In this document: in pieces, positions 10,467 to 21,845 of the stretch
How the letters are laid out: each line of letters starts with the position of its first letter
Numbering within the stretch: the stretch's first letter is position 1
Assembly (NCBI GenBank): GCA_008638375.1
Contig: CM018032.1
Location: 34,027,751-34,091,750, forward strand
Direction of reading: 5' to 3'
Source: Nyssa sinensis
Taxonomy: Eukaryota; Streptophyta; Magnoliopsida; Cornales; Nyssaceae
Length of the DNA: 64,000 bases
The notes under the pieces: model-generated
Database searches by the model: none
What the model saw: the letters and a program-made list of their open reading frames with translations, nothing else
Told to the model about the DNA's origin: nothing
Program-made: the position numbers and the translations under genes

Positions 10467-13400
10467 TGTAATACCCTCGACCCAAAATATTGAGTTATAG
10501 GGCACGTATTACGAGGTTAAGAAAAATTAGTGTAAAGATGTCTACACTTAAGGAAAATAATTAATTAATTTAAAATAATTAATTAATTAAGTTTATGAAA
10601 TTGATTATTAATTAAAATAAATAGAAAATACACACATAAAAGTGTATCATGTGACCAAACATGTGTAAGTATTTATATATGTATAATTATATACATGTAA
10701 TACTTGGATATAGGAAAAATAAAATAAATATAAATATAATATATATATATGGGACGGCTGAGTGTATAATATATATATATATATATACTATATATACATG
10801 GAGACAAGGAGGTATGGTGGGAAGTCAGGGGAGGTAAGGCTTGATTTGAAATAGGAATGGGAGAAGGGATGGCCAAAATCTGTGAGGTATGGCTATTGAT
10901 TGTGATGGGGTATGGGAGTGAGAGAAATATACATATATACCTATATACATATATGATATATACACACCCATGACACACAGACAGAAAGAAAGAGAGAGGG
11001 AGAATTCTGAGAAGAAGAAAGGAAAGAACACCAGAAGGGAGAGAGGAAGAAAGATACTGCTAGAGGTAAACCCACCCAAAAACTATTAAATTTCTCTCTC
11101 TAGAAATCATGCATGTGTTTAGGCTATTTAAATTTTATCTATGCATGTATGATGTTTAGGATATTGATACATGAATATAAGCATAAAATTTGGCCTTGGA
11201 AACGATCTAAAACACCAAATCAGAAGAAGGCAGCCATGGGAGACCTTGCTCATAGTAGGTCTGAAACCATAGTAATTAAACCATATTTGGTTCATGAGGA
11301 CCTTAACTAGACTCCACAAACATGCCAAAAACCTATAACCTGCGATCAAAACTCAAAAGAATTGAAGCCCAAATATCGAGTTATAGGTTCGGGTTCCAAA
11401 AACAAATCTCAAAAATATGAGATTAAATCTACTTTTATGAATGAAAAGTGAAGGCCCCATGAAGAGGGAATCACAACAGAACAAGTCTCATCGAATTTGG
11501 CTCAGAAATGAGCATGAACGGTCGAATTATTGGTTTGGATTATCAAACCCAAAATCAGGGCACGCGAACTAGTTTTGGAACTTCCAAATGAATGCCAAAC
11601 TAATTGTTTATGTTCTAGGAACAATTTAAGATGAAAATAGTGAAGAATTAGTGAACAAAAGTCCACGAAATTGAAGAAATATAAACTGAAAAAAATTAGG
11701 GTGTTCAGGTGAACTAGTGTCGACTTCGATGGAGAAGATGACACTGTTTGGGTCGGGTCTGAAAAGGGCTGGATTCGGGTTTGGGTTATAACCGGATCCA
11801 ACGGATTATGGGTTTAGTAGAACTGGCAGCGTTTTGTTTTAAACTTTAAAACATTAGGGCTGACAGTCATCATGACGTCAGCATTACGTGTAAACTAACT
11901 GAACCGGTTGGTTTACAAACGGACCGGACCGGTTCACTTAAACCTCAACCGAACCCACTGGTTTTCTAATTTAAATTAAATCTAATGAACCAGAACTTTT
12001 CTTATTTACGGATTGACCCCAAAACTAAGAGAAATCCCACTGTGACCCATCTGATGAAAATTCTATGCAATTAGGCCCCTAGAAAAATAATTAAATAATT
12101 AATTTAATTATTTAATAAATAAAGCAAAATTACTATTTTGCCCCTAAGTCATAAATGGAGCAAATGAAGTCCAAATTAAACATATAAATAGGGTATTCCT
12201 TACTATTTTGGATATTCTGAAGCCAATGGTAGGGCCCGTTTTACGAGACAAGACCCCAAAAAATAAAGATACGTAAAGGGGTAAATGACCAAAATACCCC
12301 TTGTCCAAAATTAACAAGTTATTAGTGTATTCTTACTATCTTGGGCCTTTTGAGTCCAATGGTGAGGTCCACAACACGAGACAAGACCCCGAAAAATAAA
12401 GATACGTAAGGGAGTAAAATGACCAAAATACCCCTGGTACCCCTAAAGCCAAAATGAAACCAGAGAAGGTCTAAATTGACTTTCTTCGACCTTCCGGACT
12501 CAATAATGGAGTCCAAATTACGAAACGAAGTACGAAAAATATGACACATAAAATGGTAAATGACCATTTTGCCTTTTTCATACAAAAGTCCGAATTAAAT
12601 TCTAGGAAAGCCTAAACTGACTTTCTTCGACGCTCTGGACTCAATGGCAGAGTCTATTTGACAAAAAGAGATGTCAAAAATAAAAAAAAAGACATAAAAT
12701 TTGTTGAATAGCATATGTTAGATGACTATAAATTAAAGTAATACCAAAGTACTAATATAAGGCGTATACGAGGAAAATGAATTACGAAAATACAAGACAC
12801 GTAAATATGTGAAGTAAATAAATTTAAATTAAAGCTAATGGAGCTACCAGAAGAGTATAAATTAAAATGAATTTAAATTCTAACACATTAAATTGTGTCA
12901 TAGGTTAAGAGTACGAGTTAAGTTAAGTTCATATGAAATTATAAAATCGTTTTAGGATCTAATACGATTTAAGCATAAGTTAAGGAATATCGAGATGATA
13001 TTACAATGAATGTGAAGTTGATGAGATGTTTATGAATTGTTCTTAGGAACTACAAGGAAAGTGAGAAAGCGCATTTTTAGCACTACCCTAAAGGACCAAG
13101 GTGAGTAACCCTATATTTGAAGTGGAGATTTAACTCCATGGATTTGAAAAGGTTTTAAATGCAAAGATATGGAGTGTTTGAAATTCCAAATTCAGTATTT
13201 ACATGATTCTGTTTTAAATTGTTCTGTTTTATAAACTCTATTATGACATGTTTAGTGAATGGATTCTACCATAGTTTTCTTCAAACATATTTTAGCATGT
13301 CTAAAGTTTTAAATGCCAAATTATGTAAAGTGTTCTGATTTTGTTATATCAAATGTTTAAAGGATTTGTTATGAAATTATGTACATGATGTTTTAAATGT

Positions 13401-14659
13401 TCATAAGAAGCACTTATTTGAAGAAATCATGTATCAAATGTATTTGAATGTAAGAAAAATTGTGCCTAAGCACCATGGGTTTTTGGTTGGGTTGTACGGA
13501 ACTCAGCCGACTTTTCAAATAACAGATTCTTGAGTTGTACGGAACTCAATTAATCTGTAAAAATATGATGGGATTTTGGGTTGCACGGAACTCAATTTAC
13601 TGTTAAAATGCTAGGTAGCAGGATCTAATCCCCCAGGCATGAGATACCTCGAGGAACCCTATCTGTTCTATCAGGAAATGAGTCTTACCTACCTTTTAGG
13701 GACCAGGAAGATGATCCTGATCGGTTCAGTTAGGTTATCTCCACGTATATGTAAAATGGGAGTCTGGTTCGAAACGGATTCCACTAATGAAAGAGATAAG
13801 ATGACAAATGAGTTTGAAAATGGAAGCAGGTTTTACCCTCATTTTTAATATGCATATGTTTTGAGTTTTATATACTCTATTTAAGAAATACATGTTATGT
13901 TATATGTTTTGAAGTTTATATGAAAAAGTATATGTTAGCTTGAATAATTTTAAATGTTTCAAAGCTATCTGTTTTATGAAATGCATATGTTTTGAGATAT
14001 ATACTTTATTTGATGAAGTACGAGTTTAGCTTGAATACTTTAAATGTTTCGAAGCTATCTGTTTTAAGAAATGCATATGTTCTATGTTCAAGTATACGAG
14101 CAATTGGCAGTGAATGTTTTACAAAATCTTATGTACTAAAAACCACTGCTAATTGAAACCTCATGACGAATACTGGAATTGCTCACAAACTTAGATTAGC
14201 TTACCCGGACTTTGTTCGGATCCCCCTTTCAGGTGATTGACAATAGGGCTGATTTGAAGATGATGAGGATGAGCCTAACTATTTTTGGAAGGGACATCTA
14301 AGTAGTTTTCTTGTTAAGTATCATGAACTTAAGATGTACTCTTTGTATTAGTAAAATAGTACCCTGTTATGTATAAGCCCCAAGGGGCAGCTGAACATGT
14401 ATCTATTAAAAAAGCCTTTAAGTTTTTAGTTATGCTCTAAATGTATGATCATGTGTACCATTTTGAATAATGGCAGTATCGGACGGATGTGCAAATTTTA
14501 AAATGAGAAAAGAAAAGAAAAAGTTTTTCACGCTTCCGCAACCACATGAAGCAATCTATTCGATACCGCTGCAGATGCGAGCCTTGTCCCGAGGCCTTCG
14601 GGTCTTAAGGCCGCGGTCGCGACTCGAGATCCGCACAGGGTGGGTTTCGGGTCGTGACA
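10467..14659 (+). mobile_element. 4.19-kb solo-LTR-like insertion inside copia RT
   Basis: Begins TGTAATACCCTCGACCC and ends CGGGTCGTGACA, flanked by a perfect 5-bp duplication TTAGT (10462-10466 and 14660-14664). The two halves of copia RT rejoin exactly across it. No internal direct repeat, PBS or coding domain was found, so it is a single long LTR rather than a complete element. The TGTAATACCC start, great length, and the splice-like 'ggtgagtaaccc' (about 13100) and 'ccctttcaggtgattga' (about 14225) texts fit long gypsy LTRs of the Del/Tekay type; that assignment is inferred. It contains an (AT)n tract near 10739-10790 and many short ORFs, none recognisable. Confidence 0.8.
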
Positions 14660-14664
14660 TTAGT

Positions 14665-16853
14665 CTTGCGAAAGAAGAGAGAGGAGTCATACTGACTCTG
14701 TGTAAAAGTGAAATCTAGTAGAGTAGTACAAAACTTCTCAAACCATGCCTGCGGTGCCTGCTTCAAACCATACAGAGACCGCTTCAAGCGACAAACCTCA
14801 ACAGAAGAGGAAGGAAACATGCCAGGAGGAGGAGACATAAATATTTCTTCCTTCAGATCACCATGTAAAAATTCATTCTTCACATCTAGCTGGCGAAGCG
14901 ACCATCTTTGTGAAACAGCAATGGCCAGAACAGTGTGGACAGTAGTTATTTTGGCCACCAGAGCGAATGTTTCCTCATAATCAAGCCCATACTCCTGCCG
15001 ATTCCTGAGTGCCACCAGACGAGCATTATGTTTTTCGATAAAGCCATCAACACGTAGCTTGATGGTGTAGACCCATTTGCACCCAATAAGCTTAACTGCA
15101 ACAGGACAAGGGATAATGTCCCAAGTGTGATTGTCCTAAAGAGCCTGAAGTTCATCCTGCATAGCTTGGCGCCAACACTCTTGAGTAGAAGCCTGAGAAT
15201 AAAACTTAGGCACAAAAGTAGTATCAAGAGTAGCCTGAAGAGCGGAGGAAGAAAAACCATACCAAGCTGGGGGCTGGGAAACTTTAGTAGACTGGCGAGG
15301 CTCATGCAAGACAGGATCAGGTGGCGGTTCATAGGAAGGAAGAGGCAGTGGGCGACGTCACTGATACACAATACCTGGCTTAAAACGAGAAGGAGTACTA
15401 GACACATCATCAAAAGCAAGAAGTGAAATAAAGGAAAAAACAAGATTAGTACGAGACGAAAAGAAATATTGATTTTCAAAAAAAATCACATTGTGAGAAA
15501 TACGAAGCTTGTTAGCACCCGCATCATAACCCACAAACCCTTTTATGAGAGTTACTATAGCCAAGAAAAGCACACTGAATAGATTGAGCAGCAAGCTTGT
15601 AACGTTCAATGGGAGGTAAGTGAACAAGACAAACGTAACCAAAAACATACAGAGAATTATTATAAGGAGGAACACCAAACAAACGAGAGTATGGAGAATC
15701 AAAATGCAATGTAAGAGAAGGCAGATGATTAATCAAATATATAGCCGTAGATATAATGCTTCTACCCAAAATCTAGGAGGGGTAGAAGATTTAAGCAGCA
15801 ATGTACAAACAACATCTAAAAGATGTCTATTCTCATGCTCGGTGACACCATTCTGTTAAGGAGTGTAAGGACACGAATGCTGAGAGAGAATACCTTGCTG
15901 TTGGAGAAAAGATTGAAAAGCATGAGACATGTATTCTCCCCCAGAATCTGAGCATAAGATCTTAATACAAGTAGAAAATCGGGTTGCTATATAGGCAACA
16001 AAAGTTTTTGAAGGTTGAAAACACATCAAATTTAGAATGAAGAAAATAAACCTAAGTGAAATGACTATAATCGTCAATAAATGTCACAAAATACCTATAT
16101 TGAGCATGAGAAAGAACAAGACTCATACCCCAAACATCAGAATGAATAATTTCAAAACATGTAGAAGCACGACTACCCTTCAAAGGAAAAGGTAAAATAT
16201 TTTCTTTTTCCAAGTTTACAAGGAGCACAATCAAAAGACAAGGAAGAAAACTCATTTGTATTACTCAAATAACCATTTTTCAGAAGATGTGTCAAAATTA
16301 CAGAGTTGGGATGACCCAATTTCTTATGCCAAAAATGGCTATTATTATTAGCAATAACAGAACGACCAACAGAAAATTGAACGAGGAACGGAAAACAACT
16401 GAAGAGGAAAAAACGTCCCATTTTAGGCCCCTTTGTTATCTCCTGTCCCGACGCTTGATCCTGCACACGACAACCAAAACGATCAAAATGAAGAGAACAA
16501 TTTTCTTCTACTAATTGTCCAACAAAAATGAGATTGCCAGATAAATCAGGAGACACGAAAACATTAGTAAAGGAAGACCCCAGATTTCCAACTGCAGTAA
16601 TAGGAAGAGTATTGCCATCCACGATCTGAATATGTTGCTCACCATCATACTTATGAACATCATGTAAAGCTGTCGGACTACCAGTTATGTGATTGGAAGC
16701 CACAGAATCAATTAACCAAGGAGAAGTAAGGAGATGTTTCTTACCTTGGAGACCAAGAGCAGAAAGAGAGGAAATAATCATCTGTTGAACCTGCTCTGGA
16801 GTAATGTTGGAAGAAGAACCCGGAACAGCGGGTAGAGCGGAAGATGTAGGCAC
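14665..16853 (-). pseudogene. Copia pol, 5' part: protease, integrase and N-terminal half of RT
   Basis: Minus-strand order is as follows. The protease-like text is PWLIDSVASNHITG (about 16718-16680); the usual DSGA active site reads DSVA. Next come the integrase zinc region WHKKLGH...CAPCKLGK (about 16340-16215) and the integrase core HSDVWG, FIDDYSHFT, CSDSGGEYMS, QQNGV (about 16150-15850). LFGVPPYNN and integrase C-terminal text follow to about 15460. RT begins near 15180 with YEETFALVAKI, LDVKNEFLHGDL and RLKRSLYGLKQAPQAW (about 14950-14750), and stops at the nested insertion. The frame changes several times (near 16170, 15860 and 15520), so no functional polyprotein remains. Confidence 0.9.
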
Positions 16854-16869
16854 AAAAGTGGACTAAACA

Positions 16870-17703
16870 GCAGTATGAAAAGCAGGAGGAGATCAATTCT
16901 GAGGGCGTACACGACAATCCTTAATGATATGACCCTCCTTCTTGTAATAATTACAGAATTTCTTGTTGCAATGTTTTGCAATGTGCCCAAATTCCTTGCA
17001 ACTATAACACTGTGGCGGAGATCTAGATCGTCCTCTGCCTTAAGCAGCGTAGGCCACATTAACCATCTCAGAACCACTAGCATCTTGAGCAAGGCCAAGC
17101 TGTGAGGTGAGACGTTGTTCTTCACGCAAGAGTTCACCCAAGCAAACCTCCAAGATAGGACAGGTGTGCGATTGATTAACCCATCTCGTGCACTTTCAAA
17201 CTCGGGTCGGAGCTTCATCAAGAATTGATCCCGCTGGCTCTCAGAGTGAACTGCTTGTAGTGCTACTAAAGCTTCTTTGGGAACCTGAGAATGCACCAAC
17301 CCGAAATAATCACTCCATAAATTAATAAAACCAGAATAAAATTGCTCAATAGAGAGGTTCCCCTGGTGATAGTTTCCGATGTCTAACTCCAATTGAAACT
17401 TTCGGGCAGAATTATCTTGATAACAAATTCGCCGAAGGTAATCCCTCATCGTCTTAACAATAGTGAACCCACGAAGATTGTTGACCATAAGAGGTTCAAT
17501 AGAGCTGAGTAGCTAGGAAGTAATTTTGGCATCCCTGCCTTCCCATGAACTAAGTTCCTTGGGATCAATTGGAGCCTTAGAAGCTCATCCAAATGACCCC
17601 ATAACTCCTTCCCTTTCACAAACATCCTGAACTGGAATTCCCAATAGGCGTAGTTCTTGCCATTAAAGCGAACAATAGAATTTTCTCTAGACATAATAAT
17701 CAC
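16870..17703 (-). pseudogene. Copia gag remnant
   Basis: Starts with RFNGKNYAYWEFQFRMFVKG (about 17680-17610), the plant copia gag signature, and continues in shifted frames with LELDIGNYHQGNLSIEQFY and LMKLRPEFESARDGL. At about 17010-16905 are two zinc-knuckle-like motifs. The first, CYSCKEFGHIAKHC, fits CX2CX4HX4C; the second, CNYYKKEGHIIKDC, lacks its second Cys. At least two frameshifts and stops (near 17510 and 17040) break the frame. Confidence 0.85.
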
Positions 17704-18019
17704 CAGAGAAAAAAAATAATTGACAAAGCAGAGAAATCACAACAGTTATTGGAACAAGAATTACGACAGCCCAACAACACCAAAAAAAATTGCCGATAGT
17801 CACACACCCAAACTAGAATTGCGACAAAATTATAATCAGAAAGGATAAACCTGATTCACTGGAAATACCCCTCCAAAATCTATCGACAGCCACCAAGAAT
17901 TTGTCACAACCAGAAATACTCCAGCCGACAGCCACCAAGCAACCCTCAAAAAAATATTACCGAAAAATCAAGAAACTAAGAATTCAGCCAAGCTGAGAAA
18001 AAACCACGAAAATAATTTA

Positions 18020-18033
18020 GGGCTCTGATACGA
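18020..18033 (-). other. Copia primer-binding site (tRNA-Met type)
   Basis: Directly after the 5' LTR the minus strand reads TCGTATCAGAGCCC, matching the usual TGGTATCAGAGC site complementary to the 3' end of initiator tRNA-Met, with one or two changes. Confidence 0.85.
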
Positions 18034-18284
18034 TGTCAATTTGGGTTTTGTTCTGAATGTCTCTCCTTGTGAGAGTTTCTCACTGTATATAGAAACTGTC
18101 GGGCTAATTACAAGGCTGAAAATCAGCCATTACATTGGATTATGCAATGTAAGAATAAACGCCTATCAATTATATGCCTATATACAATATAGTCTTCTAT
18201 ATATAGCTAGACTAAATAAGGTAGAATATATGTTGCCTTAATAGACTTAGGCCAGCTCATATCGAACTGTCAATTCTGCTAACA
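18034..18284 (-). repeat. Copia 5' LTR
   Basis: 251 bp, same termini as 9219-9470. The target duplication ATAAA is at 18285-18289. A TATA-like run (tatatagaag) lies in the middle on the minus strand. Confidence 0.95.
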
Positions 18285-18553
18285 ATAAATATATTTATTA
18301 GTAATTTCAATAATATATAAAATAGTTAAAAATATAGAATAATTAAACAATAAAAATGTTCAATTTTATATGTCATATGTAATGTTCTAAAAATTGTTGA
18401 ATACTAAAAAATCTCGTGTAATAATATGGTATGTTAAGGTACATTTTAATAGAGTAAAAAAATTATAAACCATTACCAATAATAATTCTTAGAAAAGATA
18501 GAAAAAGAAAATCTGAAAACCAACTAAAGTAGGTAGAGTAGTATGCCTTTGTA

Positions 18554-18657
18554 GTCCCACATCAGCTATCAAAGAGGAAGTGCAAGAGTTTTGTGCTTAA
18601 AAAATCACACATTCCCTTTCATTAGTATGCTTCCCCTTGGGCCATTGTCCCACATCG
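18554..18657 (+). promoter_or_regulatory. Two USE-like GTCCCACATC motifs
   Basis: GTCCCACATCA (18554-18564) and GTCCCACATCG (18647-18657) match the plant snRNA upstream sequence element RTCCCACATCG. A weak TATA-like ttaataaaag lies about 40 bp after the second. No snRNA sequence follows, so this may be a promoter fossil or chance. Confidence 0.25.
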
Positions 18658-18784
18658 GAAAAAGAGAAAAAAAGGAAAAACAGAAAGGACGAGGGATTAA
18701 TAAAAGGGTATCATCAGGGGCTGTTTGTATCACATGAACAAGAGTTAAAGAGTTAAAGAATACTTGCACAAAACTCTTGCACTT
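18578..18784. repeat. 19-bp perfect inverted repeat
   Basis: AAGTGCAAGAGTTTTGTGC at 18578-18596 is the exact reverse complement of 18766-18784. A second, imperfect pair (tatgcttcccctt near 18627 and gggaagcatgctt near 18790) lies outside simple palindrome order. Confidence 0.85.
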
Positions 18785-18963
18785 TTGAAAGGGAAGCATG
18801 CTTATTAAAGGGTTAAGGTGCCTTCAGTAAGAAAGAGTTAAAGAATTTTTATTTTATTCATTTTGGATCGGGCGAGTTTTTTCAACCGGTATCAGTTTAG
18901 TTTAACTGCTGGTTGATCTGCGATTTTTTTAGGTTCTTCATAAATAAGGCAGTTTTATGTAAT

Positions 18964-19045
18964 GAACGGTTTTGGTATATCAAACCAACTGGATAGTTGA
19001 CCGTGAACGGTTTTGTTGTATCAAACCAACTGGATAGTTGACTGA
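18964..19045. repeat. 41-bp tandem duplication
   Basis: Two copies (18964-19004 and 19005-19045) sharing 'gaacggttttg' and 'tatcaaaccaactggatagt' with a few differences. Confidence 0.9.
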
Positions 19046-19421
19046 TTCACGGTTGTTTCGGTCAGACCGAACCGGCCTGTTTTTAAAACATCGCATTAAA
19101 TAAGATGAAACAAAAGAGATTCAGAATATCTTACCTTGTATAATGACGACCACTAAAGACAGTTGACCCTTATTACTGCAGTACGAGGAATCTGCCCTTT
19201 TATTTATAGCAGAGGAGCACATGCGAGATTTCAGTTTGGCAGAAATTGTGTTTTAGATGCTATGTGTCCCTCTTTCTCTGAGACAAGGACACTTTTAGAG
19301 GTCCTGTGGAATCCCATATTTTTAGAAGGACCAGAGGATCATTTGCTTATAAAGTGTGGGATACTCTGGTCTGTCCTTGTAGTTAAGTCATTATGTTACA
19401 AGACATTGAATATTCTGAATA

Positions 19422-19426
19422 TAGAC
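19422..19426. repeat. Target-site duplication TAGAC (left)
   Basis: Identical to 31401-31405 on the other side of the element. Confidence 0.95.
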
Positions 19427-20061
19427 TGATATACCATAAAAGAACAGGCCAATCAACATTTGACACGTGTAACCACAATCCGACCTATGCTTAACCAACA
19501 TGATTCTCATTCAACCAATAAGGAAAAACTCAAGCATTCAGATCATCATACAAGATCGGAAGTGGCCGAACATATATATCCAGAACAAGTTCACAGGGTT
19601 CAGACCAACACTATAGAACTCGTCACCACTTTAGCGGATGCCGAGCAAGGAATAAGGAAGCGGTCTTCAACAAGGAAGCAGTCTTCAACAAGGAAACTAC
19701 CATCTATGGTTATCTCTATGCAAGGTAGCCGCAATCTCCAAGGATCAAATCCCTATATTCACGACTTCTATGGTTATCTCTATGCAGGGTAACTACAATC
19801 TCCGGTGATCAAATCCCTATATTCATGGCATCAAATCCTCACCAACTGAGGAAAGCCACGGCTTATAAATTAAACCCTAAAGGTACGCCTTAGTCTCTAT
19901 GCTCATTCTTTGGCTTTCAATACAGTCTTTTAATTCCCTTACTTACTTAAGCATCGGAGCGGCTACCGCCGGAGCCAATCCGGTGGTCCTCTGATCATCT
20001 TTCTGAGTGTTCTACAGGTCACGGAGCCCTCACGTGTTGCGAGTCAAAAAGTGCAGCATCA
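19427..20061 (+). repeat. Gypsy 5' LTR
   Basis: 635 bp, TGATATACC...GTGCAGCATCA. Contains a pair of similar internal segments ('tatggttatctctatgcaag/g' near 19707 and 19770). A TATA-like 'cttataaattaaacc' near 19863 is the likely core promoter for the genomic RNA. Confidence 0.95.
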
Positions 20062-20141
20062 GATTGATGCCGTCTGTGGGAAACGACTAATCTCCAAAGT
20101 GCTCTACTCATAAAACCCATCTTTTTCCCCACCGGAAAACC
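20062..20141 (+). other. Leader with primer-binding site
   Basis: Only 80 bp lie between the LTR and gag. The LTR is followed by GATTGATGCCGTCTGTGGGA, the position and style of a plant gypsy PBS. I did not assign the tRNA. Confidence 0.6.
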
Positions 20142-21845
20142 ATGGCACCAAATCTCCGACCACGACAGAATGCTCAGAATGCGCAAAACACTCAACGTCA
20201 GCCGCCTGTTCCCCGCACAAGGGGGCCAGCGGCCAATCCCATGCGACAAGAGATCGAAGCCATAAAACGACACAATGAACTGGTGCAGGAACAGCTGCTT
20301 ACCATCACTAGAACGCTGGCGACACTTACACAGAACCAAGCGACGAGTTCTCCTAGCCCGCCGGTCAACTTCGCTGCAGGGACGCAACCTCCTGTTGCTA
20401 CAGAGAACGCCGAACCCCATGCGCAGGCTCCAACTAACCTGCCTGGGCACCCCTCCGGCGTTGCTCGCGTTGGTCGAGATCCACAGCCATCAACAGTTCC
20501 TGGCTGGGGAACATCCGCTTTCATTCCCGACGTGCATTACCGAAGCACTACTCGAGCCCCAACTCCTAGGGTTTCGGAAGCACCACCGGCACCGCAGGAA
20601 CCTTATCATGCAGCACCAGTCCCTCTGGTTCGGATTCCTCCTCCGTCCGAAGGGCGTAATCAACCCTACTACCCTGAAGCCGAGGCTGTCAGACAGGGTT
20701 CACAAGATGTCAGAGTCAAAGACCCGCGAAGGGTAGAGGAAATTGCCGAATCAATAGACCGAACAGTCACTATGAGAGGACCTCAGAACCCTCCAGAACA
20801 AGACGAACTGGCCAGGCTGCTCGGAAGACTGGCCACTCCATTCACTCACGCTATCATGTCAGAAGAGAGGCCCAGAAAGTTTATGGTGCCCAAGTTCACT
20901 CTCTATGACGGATCTGGAGATCCAGGAGATCACCTTTCTCATTATCAGCATACGATGGCCCTTCACGGAGCTTCGGATGCTTTCATGTGCCGGATGTTCA
21001 TCACCAGCTTAAAGGGAACTGCTCTGAAGTGGTTCCACAACCTCCCTCCGAACTCCGTTACCAGCTTCTACGAGCTCGGTAGGCAGTTCTTGGACAGGTT
21101 TATGACTAGCAGGAGGCTCAGAAGGGGGCCAGAATTCATGCTGAATCTGAAGCAGACCAGGGAGGAATCCCTCCGAGCCTACATTGCACGCTTCAACACC
21201 GAACTTACTGAGATCACGAATTGCAGCCCGAAATTCCTTGTAGCAGCCCTTACAGCCGGGCTTGCCCAAGGTGGGTTCAGGGATTCCTTGACAAAGAGCC
21301 CTCCAGCCGATATGGCAGCACTAATGGATCGGGCCAGAAAATATATCAACCTGGAAGAGGCCAACCGCTCAGCCCAGAAGGGCAAGGATCAGACCCAGAG
21401 GGATAATCCGAAGTGGGAGGATCACAAGAAGGAGGATCACAGAAGAGACTCCAACAAAAAGAGGGCCAGGAGCCCAGAGAAGAGAACAGCTCCCAGAGCT
21501 GTGTACAACTCCGCACCAAGGGAGTTCGCCAACTTCACTCCCCTGAACACCACTCCGAACCAGGTACTCCGGCAGATCAGAGATCGGGAAAACCTGAGGT
21601 GGCCGGAGCCAATCAAGGGAGATCCCAACCTGCGGGACCAAAGTAAGTATTGTAATTTCCATAAAGATCATGGACATACAACTAACTCTTACAGGACCCT
21701 CCGATATGAGATAGAGCAGCTCATAAAGAAGGGACGTCTTCGGGAGTTCGTCAAGCAGGACGGACGACAGAACCCCCAAGAGGACAAGCCTCAGCAGCGG
21801 CCAGATCAGAGGCCTGAACAGAGGCAGGAGCAGAGGGAAGGATGA
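20142..21845 (+). CDS. gag: Gag capsid/nucleocapsid protein of the Tat element
   Basis: 567 codons, with the ATG in a good context (accATGGC). The first ~240 residues are Pro/Gln-rich and probably disordered. The retrotransposon gag core runs from about residue 245 (KFMVPKFTLYDGSGDP) to 407, with RMFITSLKGTALKWF and EFMLNLKQTREESLRAYIARF typical of plant gypsy gag. A nucleocapsid-like motif at about residue 502 reads YCNFHKDHGHTTNS. The expected final Cys of this CX2H-type knuckle is Ser, so zinc binding may be impaired. The C-terminus is a Q/R/P repeat. It ends in TGA (21843). The protease follows in the same frame with no other stop between, so the TGA is either a lesion (CGA to TGA is a CpG transition) or a gag terminator. 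Confidence 0.93.
   Translation: MAPNLRPRQNAQNAQNTQRQPPVPRTRGPAANPMRQEIEAIKRHNELVQEQLLTITRTLATLTQNQATSSPSPPVNFAAGTQPPVATENAEPHAQAPTNLPGHPSGVARVGRDPQPSTVPGWGTSAFIPDVHYRSTTRAPTPRVSEAPPAPQEPYHAAPVPLVRIPPPSEGRNQPYYPEAEAVRQGSQDVRVKDPRRVEEIAESIDRTVTMRGPQNPPEQDELARLLGRLATPFTHAIMSEERPRKFMVPKFTLYDGSGDPGDHLSHYQHTMALHGASDAFMCRMFITSLKGTALKWFHNLPPNSVTSFYELGRQFLDRFMTSRRLRRGPEFMLNLKQTREESLRAYIARFNTELTEITNCSPKFLVAALTAGLAQGGFRDSLTKSPPADMAALMDRARKYINLEEANRSAQKGKDQTQRDNPKWEDHKKEDHRRDSNKKRARSPEKRTAPRAVYNSAPREFANFTPLNTTPNQVLRQIRDRENLRWPEPIKGDPNLRDQSKYCNFHKDHGHTTNSYRTLRYEIEQLIKKGRLREFVKQDGRQNPQEDKPQQRPDQRPEQRQEQREG

Larger units (their letters stand above)
9219..18284 (-). mobile_element. Ty1/copia LTR retrotransposon, minus strand, nested and decayed
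   Basis: A full-length copia element. The LTRs are at 18034-18284 (5') and 9219-9470 (3'), with a perfect 5-bp target duplication ATAAA at 9214-9218 and 18285-18289. It has a tRNA-Met-type PBS and a polypurine tract. Domains in order on the minus strand are gag, zinc knuckles, protease, integrase, RT and RNase H, as in copia. By hand count the LTRs differ by 12 substitutions and one indel over about 251 bp (about 5%). Without the 4.2-kb nested insertion the element is about 4.87 kb, normal for copia. All coding parts carry frameshifts or stops. Confidence 0.95.
18285..19421. other. Intergenic/repeat stretch between the copia and gypsy insertions
   Basis: No gene. It holds the inverted repeat, snRNA-type motifs and tandem duplication listed separately. 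The part from about 19140 continues, across the gypsy insertion, into 31406 onward. Confidence 0.5.

Noticed and set aside
13639..13848. 69-codon plus-strand ORF inside the 4.2-kb solo LTR
   Set aside because: No domain, and LTRs of this kind contain chance ORFs.
14605..14664. C-terminal end of the copia RT ORF (TTRNPPCADLESRPRP)
   Set aside because: These residues are encoded by the solo-LTR end, not by copia.
18554..18760. U-snRNA or 7SL RNA gene after the USE-like motifs
   Set aside because: None of the conserved snRNA or 7SL 5' sequences follows at the expected distance.
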